Source of the DNA: CAWBCI01 sp963787195 | GTDB lineage: Bacteria > Bacteroidota > Bacteroidia > Bacteroidales > JAGOPY01 | Reading direction: 5' to 3' | Length of the DNA: 64,000 nt | Assembly: GCA_963787195.1 (NCBI GenBank) | Contig: CAWBCI010000031.1 | Coordinates: 1 to 64,000 of the forward strand | Part shown: one piece after another, positions 53,917-62,485 of the stretch | How positions within the stretch are numbered: the stretch's first letter is position 1 | Layout of the letters: every line of letters begins with the position of its first letter | Made by a program: the position numbers and the translations under genes | Notes under the pieces: model-generated | What the model was told of the DNA's origin: nothing | Databases searched by the model: none | What the model saw: only the letters and a program-made list of their open reading frames with translations

Positions 53917-55221
53917 ATGTCATCAGGAAAGATCAATGTACAAACCGAGAACATTTTTCCGATTATAAAAAAATTCCTTTATTCTGACCATGAGATATTT
54001 TTAAGGGAATTGGTTTCAAATGCGGTGGATGCCACCCAGAAATTGAAGACCCTGGCTTCTATCGGAACCTATAAAGGTGAGTTGGGGGACCTGACCATTA
54101 ATATAGTCCTGGATAAAAAAGCCGGAACTATCACGGTTAGTGACAGAGGTATCGGAATGACATCCGATGAAGTGGATAAATATATCAACCAGATCGCTTT
54201 TTCGAGTGCGGAAGAATTCGTGAAGAAATTCAAGACGAAGAGTGAAGCTGAAAGAAATGCCATCATAGGACATTTCGGACTGGGATTCTATTCTTCCTTC
54301 ATGGTTTCGGAAAAAGTGGAGATCAATACCAAAACCTATAAAAAAGGCGGCAATACCAAAGCTGTTAAATGGGAATGTGACGGAAGCCCCGATTATACAA
54401 TTTCGGATAGTGAAAAAACCGACAGGGGAACGGATATCATCCTTCATATAGATAAAGAAAATAAAGATTTCCTGGAAGAATCAAAATTATTGGAGATCCT
54501 GCGGAAATATTCCCGTTTCCTTCCTGTCCCTATTCAATTCGGAACTGAAAAGACCTGGGAAAAAGTGGAAGGTGAAAAGGATGAGAAAGGGAATGATAAG
54601 GAAGTGATGATAGAAAAGCCCCGTATCATCAATAATACCGATCCCCTCTGGAAAAAGAAACCGGTGGACTGCACGGATGAGGATTATAAAAATTTCTACC
54701 GTGAGCTCTATCCCATGAGTTTTGAGGAACCCCTCTTCCAGATCCACCTGAATGTGGATTATCCTTTCAACCTTACGGGTATCCTTTATTTCCCAAAGGT
54801 CAAGAAGAATATTGATTTACAGAAAGATAAGATACAGTTATACAGCAACCAGGTTTTCGTAACCGATTCGGTGGAAGGTATAGTGCCTGATTTCCTGACA
54901 TTGCTGCACGGTGTGATCGACTCGCCTGACATTCCATTGAATGTTTCGCGTTCATACCTGCAGAGCGATTCGAATGTCAAGAAAATTTCATCCTATATTA
55001 CAAGAAAAGTAGCGGATAAACTGGAAGAGATTTTCAAGAAAGACCGGCCGAATTTTGAATCCAAATGGGATGATATCAAGGTATTCATTGAATACGGGAT
55101 GATAAGTGATGAGAAATTTTATGAAAGGGCTGAAAAGTTTACACTTCTGAAGAATACTGAAGGAAAATATTTCACCCTGGAAGAATATAAAGCCCATATT
55201 GAGGGAACGTCAGAAAGATAA
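53917..55221 (+). CDS. htpG: HtpG (Hsp90), N-terminal and middle part, ends at a frameshift
   Basis: 434 residues covering the GHKL ATPase domain and most of the middle domain of Hsp90. ATP-binding motifs are intact: ELVSNAVDATQKL, VSDRGIGMTSDEVDKYI, and IGHFGLGFYSSFMVS; the catalytic-arginine region NVSRSYLQSD is present in the middle domain. The frame ends with EGTSER and TAA (55219-55221), where homologues continue with a KDKxxxLIYLYA segment; that segment is found directly here in the next frame (from about 55209). Homology therefore runs unbroken at the DNA level and a single-base shift near 55206-55210 (an extra T or loss of two bases) splits the gene. Sequencing error and real mutation cannot be told apart here. 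Confidence 0.93.
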   Translation: MSSGKINVQTENIFPIIKKFLYSDHEIFLRELVSNAVDATQKLKTLASIGTYKGELGDLTINIVLDKKAGTITVSDRGIGMTSDEVDKYINQIAFSSAEEFVKKFKTKSEAERNAIIGHFGLGFYSSFMVSEKVEINTKTYKKGGNTKAVKWECDGSPDYTISDSEKTDRGTDIILHIDKENKDFLEESKLLEILRKYSRFLPVPIQFGTEKTWEKVEGEKDEKGNDKEVMIEKPRIINNTDPLWKKKPVDCTDEDYKNFYRELYPMSFEEPLFQIHLNVDYPFNLTGILYFPKVKKNIDLQKDKIQLYSNQVFVTDSVEGIVPDFLTLLHGVIDSPDIPLNVSRSYLQSDSNVKKISSYITRKVADKLEEIFKKDRPNFESKWDDIKVFIEYGMISDEKFYERAEKFTLLKNTEGKYFTLEEYKAHIEGTSER

Positions 55222-55822
55222 AGACAATCACCTGATCTATCTCTATGCCAATAACCTGGACGAACAACACAGTTATATTGCAACAGCCAGGGAAAGGTCT
55301 TATGATGTATTGCTGATGGATGGCGTACTGGATAATCATTTTCTGAATACCCTGGAATCAAAACTGACGGATTCGCATTTTCGCAGGGTTGACTCCGATA
55401 CCATCGACAAGCTTATCCCCAAGGCTGAAGAAAACATTTCCCGCCTTGATGATAAACAAAAAGAGAGCCTGAAGACTATCCTGGAAAAGAATATAGACAA
55501 GGAAAAGTTCAGTGTGGTTTATGAAAACCTGAGTGAGACCGAAATGCCATTAATCGTCATTCAACCCGAATTCATGAGGAGGATGAAAGATATCTCGGCC
55601 ATGGGCGGCGGTTATGCCGGTTTAGGCAGTCTCCCCGAACACTTTAACCTTGTGGCAAACACGAATAATCCGCTGATGCTCAAAATACTTGAAGAACAGG
55701 ATGAGCAGAAACAGAATTACCTTGTCAGCCAGTTATATGACCTGGCCCTGCTTTCCCAGAATTTACTGAAAGGGGAAAAACTCACTGATTTCATTAAAAG
55801 AAGCATTGAAATCGTAAAATAA
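55199..55822 (+). CDS. htpG: HtpG (Hsp90), C-terminal part, in the +1 frame
   Basis: 207 codons in the frame one base ahead of the upstream part. True homology begins at QKDKDNHLIYLYANNLDEQH (about 55209); the listed first codons are the upstream gene read out of frame. It contains the rest of the middle domain (SYDVLLMDGVLDNHFLN), and the C-terminal dimerisation domain with LGSLPEHFNLVANTNNPLML and KILEEQDEQKQNYLVSQLYD. Together both parts would give about 635 residues, a normal HtpG length. Without repair of the frame this part has no start of its own and would not be made. Confidence 0.9.
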   Translation: MRERQKDKDNHLIYLYANNLDEQHSYIATARERSYDVLLMDGVLDNHFLNTLESKLTDSHFRRVDSDTIDKLIPKAEENISRLDDKQKESLKTILEKNIDKEKFSVVYENLSETEMPLIVIQPEFMRRMKDISAMGGGYAGLGSLPEHFNLVANTNNPLMLKILEEQDEQKQNYLVSQLYDLALLSQNLLKGEKLTDFIKRSIEIVK

Positions 55823-55823
55823 C

Positions 55824-55848
55824 AGAGGGCATTAAATATGCCCTTCTA
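55824..55848 (+). terminator. Hairpin after htpG, weak terminator
   Basis: Perfect 7-bp stem AGGGCAT/ATGCCCT (55826-55832 with 55838-55844) and a 5-base loop, two bases after the htpG stop, followed only by TCTAATCGT. The poor T-run makes termination uncertain. Confidence 0.45.
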
Positions 55849-55908
55849 ATCGTATTACAATGAAAAACTATAATTTAGCGTTAATTAACCAAGTAAACTG
55901 ATTACAAT

Positions 55909-56511
55909 ATGAAAAAATCCCTTGTCATCATCCTGAGCATTCTCGCAGTAATAGTATTTATTGTCGGAATCGGGATTCTTGTTTCGATATCATCCTATAA
56001 TAAACTTGTAAAAATGGATGAAAATGTAAAAAATGGCTGGTCGCAGGTTGAAAATGATTATCAGCGAAGAAGTGACCTGATACCGAACCTGGTAAATACC
56101 GTAAAAGGCTATGCCGACTTTGAGAAGTCGACCCTTACCCAGGTTATTGAAGCCAGGGCATCAGCCACTTCTGTTAAAATTGACGCTAATAAGCTGACTC
56201 CCGAAAATATGGCCCGTTTTCAGCAGGCCCAGGACGGATTAAGTTCAGCGCTTTCGAGATTGATGGTAGTCGTAGAAAAATACCCGGAGCTGAAGGCGAA
56301 TCAAAATTTCCTGGAGCTTCAGGCACAACTTGAAGGCACAGAAAACCGTATTGCCAATGCGAGAAGGAAATTCAATGAAGTAACGCGGGTTTATAACACT
56401 TATTCCCGGACATTTCCGGCCATGATTTTTGCCCGCATGTATGGCTTCACAGAAAAGCCTTATTTCAAAGCGGTAGAGGGTGCTGAAAAGGCGCCGGAGG
56501 TAAAGTTCTGA
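55909..56511 (+). CDS. LemA family protein
   Basis: 200 residues: an N-terminal membrane anchor (IILSILAVIVFIVGIGILVS, residues ~5-25) and a helical LemA domain with KMDENVKNGWSQVENDYQRR, SDLIPNLVNTVKGYADFEKS and RIANARRKFNEVTRVYNTYS. LemA proteins are common envelope components of unknown exact role. Two TPM-domain genes follow (42 and 32 bases apart), an arrangement seen in many Bacteroidota, so the three probably act together at the membrane. Confidence 0.92.
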   Translation: MKKSLVIILSILAVIVFIVGIGILVSISSYNKLVKMDENVKNGWSQVENDYQRRSDLIPNLVNTVKGYADFEKSTLTQVIEARASATSVKIDANKLTPENMARFQQAQDGLSSALSRLMVVVEKYPELKANQNFLELQAQLEGTENRIANARRKFNEVTRVYNTYSRTFPAMIFARMYGFTEKPYFKAVEGAEKAPEVKF

Positions 56512-56553
56512 TGTATTTATTCATTGTATTCTCCTTAAAACAAAAAACTGATC

Positions 56554-56994
56554 ATGGCCAAAACAGCTAGGGACTTCTTCACCGCCGAACAGCAGGAAGA
56601 TATCAAACAGGCGATATTAAACGCGGAGCTGGATACATCCGGTGAAATCCGGGTGCATATTGAAAAAAAATGCCCCGGCGACGTGATGGAAAGGGCAGCA
56701 TTGCTTTTTGAAAAATTGAACATGCATAAAACGGAACTCCGAAACGGAGTGATGTTTTACGTGGCAGTAGAAAACAGGAAATTTGCCGTAATCGGTGACA
56801 AAGGTATCAATTCTATAGTTCCGGATAATTTCTGGGACGATGTCAAACAAGTACTACTAAACTATTTCAGGGAGGAAAAATTTACAGAAGGTCTGACAGA
56901 AGGAATTCTCATGGTAGGACAAAAACTCAAAAAGGATTTCCCTCATCAAAGCAACGATATCAACGAACTCTCAGACGAGATAAGTTTTGAATAA
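56554..56994 (+). CDS. TPM-domain protein, soluble
   Basis: 146 residues made almost wholly of a TPM (TLP18.3/Psb32/MOLO-1) domain: FFTAEQQEDIKQAILNAELD, SGEIRVHIEKKCPGDVMERA, and FYVAVENRKFAVIGDKGINS. There is no signal peptide or membrane helix, so it is cytoplasmic, unlike the next gene's product. Some TPM proteins are acid phosphatases, others are not enzymes; function is undetermined. Confidence 0.88.
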   Translation: MAKTARDFFTAEQQEDIKQAILNAELDTSGEIRVHIEKKCPGDVMERAALLFEKLNMHKTELRNGVMFYVAVENRKFAVIGDKGINSIVPDNFWDDVKQVLLNYFREEKFTEGLTEGILMVGQKLKKDFPHQSNDINELSDEISFE

Positions 56995-57026
56995 TCATTC
57001 AGGCTTATAGCCTTATTCTTAATACT

Positions 57027-57833
57027 ATGCAAAAATTAGCGGTTTATATTCTTGTTTTCCTCTTTCTTCCTTTAACAGCCTTAAGGTCACAGGATTTCCC
57101 TCCCAAGCCTAACCCGCCACGACTTGTAAATGATTTTACCGGTAAGCTCACGCCACAGCAGGTTCAATTGCTGGAGAATAAATTGGTGAATTTTGATGAT
57201 ACCAGTTCAACACAGATCTTAGTAGTTCTGGTAAAAAGCTTCAATGGTTTAAGCAAGGAGGAATATGCAGACCAATTAGGTGATAAATGGGGCGTTGGCA
57301 GAAAAGGTAAGGATAACGGGATCGTGGTCCTGATAAAGCCTAAGTACGGCAATGACAAAGGAGAAGCCAGGATTTCTGTTGGATATGGTTTGGAAGGTGC
57401 GATACCGGATGCCATAGCTTTGAGGATAGTAGATCATGATATGATCCCTTATTTCACCCAGGGCAATTATTATGAAGGAATAGATAAAGGGACAAATACC
57501 CTGATGGGCCTTGCTTCAGGTGAATTTACAGCCGACCAATACCGGAAAAAGACTTCGGATAATGGATGGGGCATACTTGTGCCTATCATTATCATGATTA
57601 TTATATTTATTATTATGAGGGGGAATTCAGGACGGCATTATAATTCAGGCAGCAAGCATATCCCCTTTTGGACTGCACTGTGGCTGGGCTCGATGATGAG
57701 TGGCGGAAGCGGTGGAAGTTCCTGGGGCGATTTCCGTTCAGGCGGTGGCTCCTTTGGAGGCGGCGGAGGCGGAGGCTTCGGCGGTTTCGGAGGCGGAGGC
57801 TTCGGAGGAGGAGGCGCCGGTGGGAGCTGGTGA
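57027..57833 (+). CDS. TPM-domain membrane protein with Gly-rich tail (YgcG-like)
   Basis: 268 residues: signal peptide (LAVYILVFLFLPLTALRSQ, cleavage near 20-22), TPM domain (~30-165; VNDFTGKLTPQQVQLLENKL, GDKWGVGRKGKDNGIVVLIK, ISVGYGLEGAIPDAIALRIV), a membrane helix (GILVPIIIMIIIFIIM, ~178-195), and a low-complexity tail (~225-268) of Gly, Ser and Phe ending GGGGAGGSW. The topology places the TPM domain outside the membrane. It forms a set with LemA and the soluble TPM protein. Confidence 0.9.
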   Translation: MQKLAVYILVFLFLPLTALRSQDFPPKPNPPRLVNDFTGKLTPQQVQLLENKLVNFDDTSSTQILVVLVKSFNGLSKEEYADQLGDKWGVGRKGKDNGIVVLIKPKYGNDKGEARISVGYGLEGAIPDAIALRIVDHDMIPYFTQGNYYEGIDKGTNTLMGLASGEFTADQYRKKTSDNGWGILVPIIIMIIIFIIMRGNSGRHYNSGSKHIPFWTALWLGSMMSGGSGGSSWGDFRSGGGSFGGGGGGGFGGFGGGGFGGGGAGGSW

Positions 57834-58000
57834 TTCCAGTCGTCAGTCTTCAGTCTTCAGTCGGCAGCGGAGCGGAACGACCTACCGATGAATATCGGGA
57901 TCTGTTGGCGATTGGCAGCGTATTAATCAATATCTTATACACTATATTCTATTTTCGAAGTTAAAAGTTAAAATATTTTTGGCAAAATACATTTTGCAAA

Positions 58001-58030
58001 GGCAAGGAATTAATTCCCTGCCTTTTTTAT
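58001..58030 (+). terminator. Intrinsic terminator after the TPM gene
   Basis: GGCAAGGAAT/ATTCCCTGCC (58001-58010 with 58013-58022) pairs with one A-C mismatch, followed by six T. It lies about 170 bases after the TPM stop. Confidence 0.7.
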
Positions 58031-58119
58031 TTAGTATTCTAGACTAAATAAAAATTACCCTTCCTAAATTAAAATAAATTCATATTTTTATCCACAGAAA
58101 AATTCAATGCCATGAATAT

Positions 58120-58136
58120 TGCGCTCTGATAGCGCA
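58120..58136. promoter_or_regulatory. Hairpin/operator-like palindrome upstream of actA
   Basis: TGCGCT-CTGAT-AGCGCA is a perfect 6-bp inverted repeat, flanked by AATATT copies on both sides (58115-58120 and 58143-58149 approximately). It is 66 bases before actA and is the only GC-rich symmetry in that AT-rich stretch. A protein-binding site or leader hairpin is possible; no factor can be named. Confidence 0.35.
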
Positions 58137-58202
58137 TTCCAGTGAATATTAGTTATTTATTTCAGTTTTCTATCATTAGGGTATATTTAAAAAAAATAGC
58201 AT

Positions 58203-59381
58203 ATGCAGAGATATTTACTTTGGAGTTCCAGAAAATTTTCATTTATCCCATTAGCTCTGATCCTTTTATTTCTGACTTTTGGATTTTCAGCGGAAAATAT
58301 CTTTGCCCAGGCCCCGGACGGGGCCAAGCTTTTTCAGCCTTGTATGGCTTGCCACCAGATTGGAAAAGGGAAGCTGGTCGGACCTGACCTGCAGGGCGTA
58401 ACCAAGCGAATTGACCGGCAATGGCTGAGAAAATTTATCCGGAATTCACAGGAAGTTGTGCAGTCAGGTGATCCTGAAGCAGTAAAGATCTGGGAGCAAT
58501 TCAACAAGATTCCTATGCCCCCTTTCGATTATACTGATGAACAGATAAATGCAGTTCTTGACTATATCGAAAATTATAATCCTGAAGCGGCCAAGGCAGC
58601 TCCTGCTACGGTGGAAACTCCTCAAAACACAGAAAAAACCAAGGATTTTTTTGCTGAGCCGAAACACAATCCAAGGGATTACGGTACCACGTTTATCATT
58701 TCAGTTGTATTGATCCTGATTGCCCTTTTTGATCTTTTCTTCAGCAAATTGATTAAGGCAAAATTTGTACATCTTGTAGTAATCCTGATCTCACTGGCTG
58801 TCATCACCGAGATAACTATAGTGGAAGCTCAGGCTCTCGGCAGACAACAATATTACGCGCCCGATCAGCCGATTATGTTCTCACACCGCATCCATGCCGG
58901 ACAGAACCAGATTAATTGTCAGTATTGCCATTTTACAGCAGAAGAAAGTAAAAATGCAGGCTATCCGCCGGTGAATGTGTGTATGAATTGTCATAATGTC
59001 GTAAAATCAGGAAAAAATACCGGCACCACTGAAATCAACAAGATATATAAAGCGGTCGAAACAGGCAAGCCAATCGAATGGATCCGGGTACATAACCTGC
59101 CCGATCACACTTTCTTCAGCCATGCCCAACATGTTAAAGTGGGGAAAGTTGCCTGTGAAACCTGTCATGGTGATGTGAAGCAAATGGACCGTATAGAACA
59201 GGTTAACAGCCTGGGTATGGGCTGGTGTATCGAATGCCACCGGAACCACCAGGTCCAGTTCACTGAAAATCCGTTTTATAAAAAATATGCCAAACTGCAG
59301 AAACAGATGGAAACCGGGCAGAGAAGCCGGGTTACTGTTGATGATGTAGGTGGAACCGAATGCGGCAAATGCCACTATTAG
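58203..59381 (+). CDS. actA: Alternative complex III cytochrome c subunit: monoheme domain fused to pentaheme ActA
   Basis: Electron-exit subunit of the quinol-oxidising alternative complex III. 392 residues: signal peptide or anchor (PLALILLFLTFGFSAENIFA), a monoheme cytochrome c domain (~38-140; CMACH at residue 47, axial Met likely in KIPMPPF), two membrane segments (~160-215), then five CxxCH motifs: CQYCH (~239), CMNCH, CETCH, CIECH and CGKCH at the end. The five-heme part is ActA; the N-terminal domain resembles the separate monoheme subunit ActE of Rhodothermus. First gene of the act cluster, 51 bases before actB. Confidence 0.9.
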   Translation: MQRYLLWSSRKFSFIPLALILLFLTFGFSAENIFAQAPDGAKLFQPCMACHQIGKGKLVGPDLQGVTKRIDRQWLRKFIRNSQEVVQSGDPEAVKIWEQFNKIPMPPFDYTDEQINAVLDYIENYNPEAAKAAPATVETPQNTEKTKDFFAEPKHNPRDYGTTFIISVVLILIALFDLFFSKLIKAKFVHLVVILISLAVITEITIVEAQALGRQQYYAPDQPIMFSHRIHAGQNQINCQYCHFTAEESKNAGYPPVNVCMNCHNVVKSGKNTGTTEINKIYKAVETGKPIEWIRVHNLPDHTFFSHAQHVKVGKVACETCHGDVKQMDRIEQVNSLGMGWCIECHRNHQVQFTENPFYKKYAKLQKQMETGQRSRVTVDDVGGTECGKCHY

Positions 59382-59432
59382 GATAATTCAAACTTTATAA
59401 AAGCTAAGATCTCATAAATAACGATATACCTT

Positions 59433-62400
59433 ATGAAAAAATACTGGCGAAGCATTGAGGAATATGAGAGCCTGACCGATAATGAAAATCTTCACAATGA
59501 ACTTAAGAAAGGCGGACATAAGCATGATCTGTCGCTTGAAGAGCTTGAAAAGGAAATGAAAACTGAAGGGCATTCCAGAAGGAATTTTCTGAAAATGCTT
59601 GGCTTTGGTCTTGGCTACGTAAGCCTGGCTTCCAGCTGTGAAATGCCGGTCCGAAAAGCAATTCCCTATCTGAACCAACCAAGCGAGATAATACCGGGAG
59701 TTGCTAATTATTATGCTTCTTCTTATTATGACGGTCATGATTATTGCGGGATACTTGTAAAAACCAGGGAAGGCCGGCCAATTAAGATCGAAGGAAATGT
59801 ATTGTCATCGATAACTAAGGGCGGAACCCATGCCCGTATTCAAGCCTCTGTTCTGAGCCTTTATGATATGGCCCGCTTGCAAGGTCCAATGAAGAATAAC
59901 CAGGCTAGCTCCTGGGATGATCTGGATGCTGAAATTATTCAGAAGCTGCAATCAGTAAAAGCTGAAGGCGGAAAAATTGTCATACTGTCTCATACCTTGA
60001 TCAGCCCTTCTACTAAACAATTGATAGCTGAATTTAGCGAAGCTTATCCGGGAACTGAATGGATAGTTTATGATAATGATCCGGCATCAGCCATACTCCA
60101 GGCCAATGAACTGAATTTCGGAACTAAAGTCATCCCCTCATATGACTTCGGAAAGGCAGAACTGATCGTTGGTTTCAATGCTGATTTTCTCGGGAACTGG
60201 CTTTCCCCTGTACAGTACACCAAACAGTATACGCGTGCAAAAAATCTGATAAATTCGGAAAACATGCCCCGCCATATACAGTTTGAATCTATCATGTCGC
60301 TTACAGGTACCAATGCCGACTACCGTTATCCGATTAAGCCGTCGGAAGAAGGCGCCATACTGCTGAATCTTTATAATGAACTGGCAAATGCCAAGGGCGC
60401 AGAAGTGTATTCGAGTCAGCAGAGTTCTGTTGATTTATCCAAACTGGCGGAGGATCTTTTAAAAAATTCCGGTAAATCTCTTGTAGTTTCCGGGACGAAT
60501 GATGTGAATATTCAGACAACCGTCAATGCAATCAATTACCTGCTTGGAAATTACGGTTCCACTATCGACCTCAACCAGCCTTTGAATATACGTCAGGGCA
60601 TCGACCAGGATATGACAAGACTGGTCGGTGAAATGAATGATGGAAAAATTGCTGCCCTGATCTTATATGATGTAAACCCGGTTTACAATTATATAGAACC
60701 GGAGAAATTTTTCGGGGCCATGAAAAAGGTAGAGACAGTAATTTCCCTGAATGGGCGCCTGGATGAAACAGCCCGCATGGCGCAATATGTTTGCCCGGAC
60801 AATCATTATTTAGAATCCTGGAATGATGCCGAACCTGTTAAAGGTTTTTATAGTGTAGTCCAACCGGTAATCCAACCGGTATTCAATACCCGGCAGGCGC
60901 AACAAAGTCTGCTAAAGTGGATGAACAAAGACCAGGATTTTCATACTTATATTCAGAATTACTGGGAAAAGAACCTCTTTCCCTGGCAGGAGAAGACGAA
61001 AAGTTTCCGGAATTTCTGGGATAGCTCTGTCCATGACGGGATATATGAAGTTCCCATGGAAGCTCAGCCACAGCCTGCTTTCAAAGCCCAGTCCCTCAAG
61101 GCCGAAAGCCTGGATACTGCCGATGGATTGGAGCTGACTGTTTATGAAAAAGTTGGAATAGGCGATGGAAGGCAGGCCAACAATCCCTGGCTGCAGGAAC
61201 TCCCCGATCCGGTTACAACTGCTACCTGGGACAATTATGTTTGTGTGTCACCGGATTATGCCCGTGAACAAGGTTTGAAAAATGAAGATGTAGTAAATGT
61301 GAACGGTCTTTTCGATCTGCCGGTCCTTGTCCAGCCGGGACAACCAGACGGAACGATTGCAATTGCCCTTGGTTATGGCAGGACCAGTGCAGGGAAGGTC
61401 GCCGACGGTATAGGTCAGAATGTCAACAGGTTAGGCCTGATGAGCAATGGAAACCGCCGTCTTTCAGGCAGGAAGATTTCGCTCACCAAAACTGGAAAAA
61501 CATATCCTCTTGCCCTTACACAGACTCATCACACTATGGAAGAAAGGGCTATAGTAAGGGAAGCAACCCTGGAAGAATATCATGCCAATCAGAATGCCGG
61601 GAATGAAATGCATATGGATATTGTGAAACAAAACCTGACACTCTATGAAATCCCAAAATTCGACGGCTTCCACTGGGGTATGGCCATCAACCTGAATTCA
61701 TGCGTGGGTTGCGGGAACTGCGTGATCAGCTGCCAGGCCGAAAATAATGTGGCCATCATTGGCAAAGAACAGGTCAGAAAACGCCGTATCATGCACTGGA
61801 TCAGGATCGACCGCTATTACTCGGATGAAGCTTCCAACCCGGAAGTTGTGCATCAGCCTGTAATGTGCCAGCAATGTGATAATGCACCCTGCGAGAATGT
61901 ATGTCCGGTAGCCGCTACCCCACACAGCACCGAGGGCCTTAACCAAATGGCTTATAACCGCTGTATCGGGACACGCTATTGCATGAATAACTGTCCCTAT
62001 AAAGTCCGCCGCTTCAATTGGTTCCAATATGTCAATAACGATAAATTCGATTATGACATGAACAATGATTATGAAAAGCTGGTCTTAAACCCTGATGTGG
62101 TAGTAAGGGAAAGGGGCGTGGTTGAGAAATGTTCATTCTGCGTACAGCGTATTCAGGCCAAGAAACTGGATGCCAAAATGGAGGAAAGGCAACTCAGGGA
62201 CGGGGATATCAAAACCGCCTGTCAGCAGTCATGCCCGGGCGATGCCATTGTTTTCGGCGACATGAATGATCCGCAATCGGATATTTCAAAACTGCTGGTA
62301 AATCCACGGACTTATCAGTTGCTGGAACAGTTGCATACACTTCCTTCGGTAAATTATATGACGAAGATTTGGAATAAGGACCTGAAGGATAAGAAAGTGA

Positions 62401-62438
62401 ATTATAAGAGGGTCCCTTACAGACCTGATCAGGCATAA
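59433..62438 (+). CDS. actB: Alternative complex III iron-sulfur/molybdopterin-like subunit ActB
   Basis: 1001 residues. N-terminal region has a twin-arginine-type signal HSRRNFLKMLGFGLGYVSLA ending in a lipobox-like SSC (Cys 69), so Tat export and lipid anchoring are likely. Residues ~75-700 are a molybdopterin-oxidoreductase-like domain (no cofactor is bound in characterised ActB), and residues from 757 form the ferredoxin-like part with four cysteine sets: CVGCGNCVISCQAENN, CQQCDNAPCENVCPVAA, CIGTRYCMNNCPYKV, and CSFCVQRIQ plus ACQQSCPGDAI. These hold three 4Fe-4S and one 3Fe-4S cluster in known complexes. It is the largest act subunit, 47 bases before actC. Confidence 0.94.
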   Translation: MKKYWRSIEEYESLTDNENLHNELKKGGHKHDLSLEELEKEMKTEGHSRRNFLKMLGFGLGYVSLASSCEMPVRKAIPYLNQPSEIIPGVANYYASSYYDGHDYCGILVKTREGRPIKIEGNVLSSITKGGTHARIQASVLSLYDMARLQGPMKNNQASSWDDLDAEIIQKLQSVKAEGGKIVILSHTLISPSTKQLIAEFSEAYPGTEWIVYDNDPASAILQANELNFGTKVIPSYDFGKAELIVGFNADFLGNWLSPVQYTKQYTRAKNLINSENMPRHIQFESIMSLTGTNADYRYPIKPSEEGAILLNLYNELANAKGAEVYSSQQSSVDLSKLAEDLLKNSGKSLVVSGTNDVNIQTTVNAINYLLGNYGSTIDLNQPLNIRQGIDQDMTRLVGEMNDGKIAALILYDVNPVYNYIEPEKFFGAMKKVETVISLNGRLDETARMAQYVCPDNHYLESWNDAEPVKGFYSVVQPVIQPVFNTRQAQQSLLKWMNKDQDFHTYIQNYWEKNLFPWQEKTKSFRNFWDSSVHDGIYEVPMEAQPQPAFKAQSLKAESLDTADGLELTVYEKVGIGDGRQANNPWLQELPDPVTTATWDNYVCVSPDYAREQGLKNEDVVNVNGLFDLPVLVQPGQPDGTIAIALGYGRTSAGKVADGIGQNVNRLGLMSNGNRRLSGRKISLTKTGKTYPLALTQTHHTMEERAIVREATLEEYHANQNAGNEMHMDIVKQNLTLYEIPKFDGFHWGMAINLNSCVGCGNCVISCQAENNVAIIGKEQVRKRRIMHWIRIDRYYSDEASNPEVVHQPVMCQQCDNAPCENVCPVAATPHSTEGLNQMAYNRCIGTRYCMNNCPYKVRRFNWFQYVNNDKFDYDMNNDYEKLVLNPDVVVRERGVVEKCSFCVQRIQAKKLDAKMEERQLRDGDIKTACQQSCPGDAIVFGDMNDPQSDISKLLVNPRTYQLLEQLHTLPSVNYMTKIWNKDLKDKKVNYKRVPYRPDQA

Positions 62439-62485
62439 AAGCCTTAATCTTAAATATTTAACCGGTAATAATCAAAACGATTCCA

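Larger units (their letters stand above)
57834..58202. other. Intergenic region before alternative complex III
   Basis: 369 bases. It starts with a short heptamer array AGTCGTC-AGTCTTC-AGTCTTC-AGTCGGC (57838-57865), then AT-rich DNA with hairpin GCAAAAT-AC-ATTTTGC (57982-57997), an intrinsic terminator (58001-58030), and hairpin TGCGCT-CTGAT-AGCGCA (58120-58136). No gene is supported. Confidence 0.6.

Noticed and set aside
55195..55225. Programmed +1 frameshift in htpG
   Set aside because: No known slippery site, internal Shine-Dalgarno or stop-codon pause pattern is visible at the junction; error or mutation is simpler.
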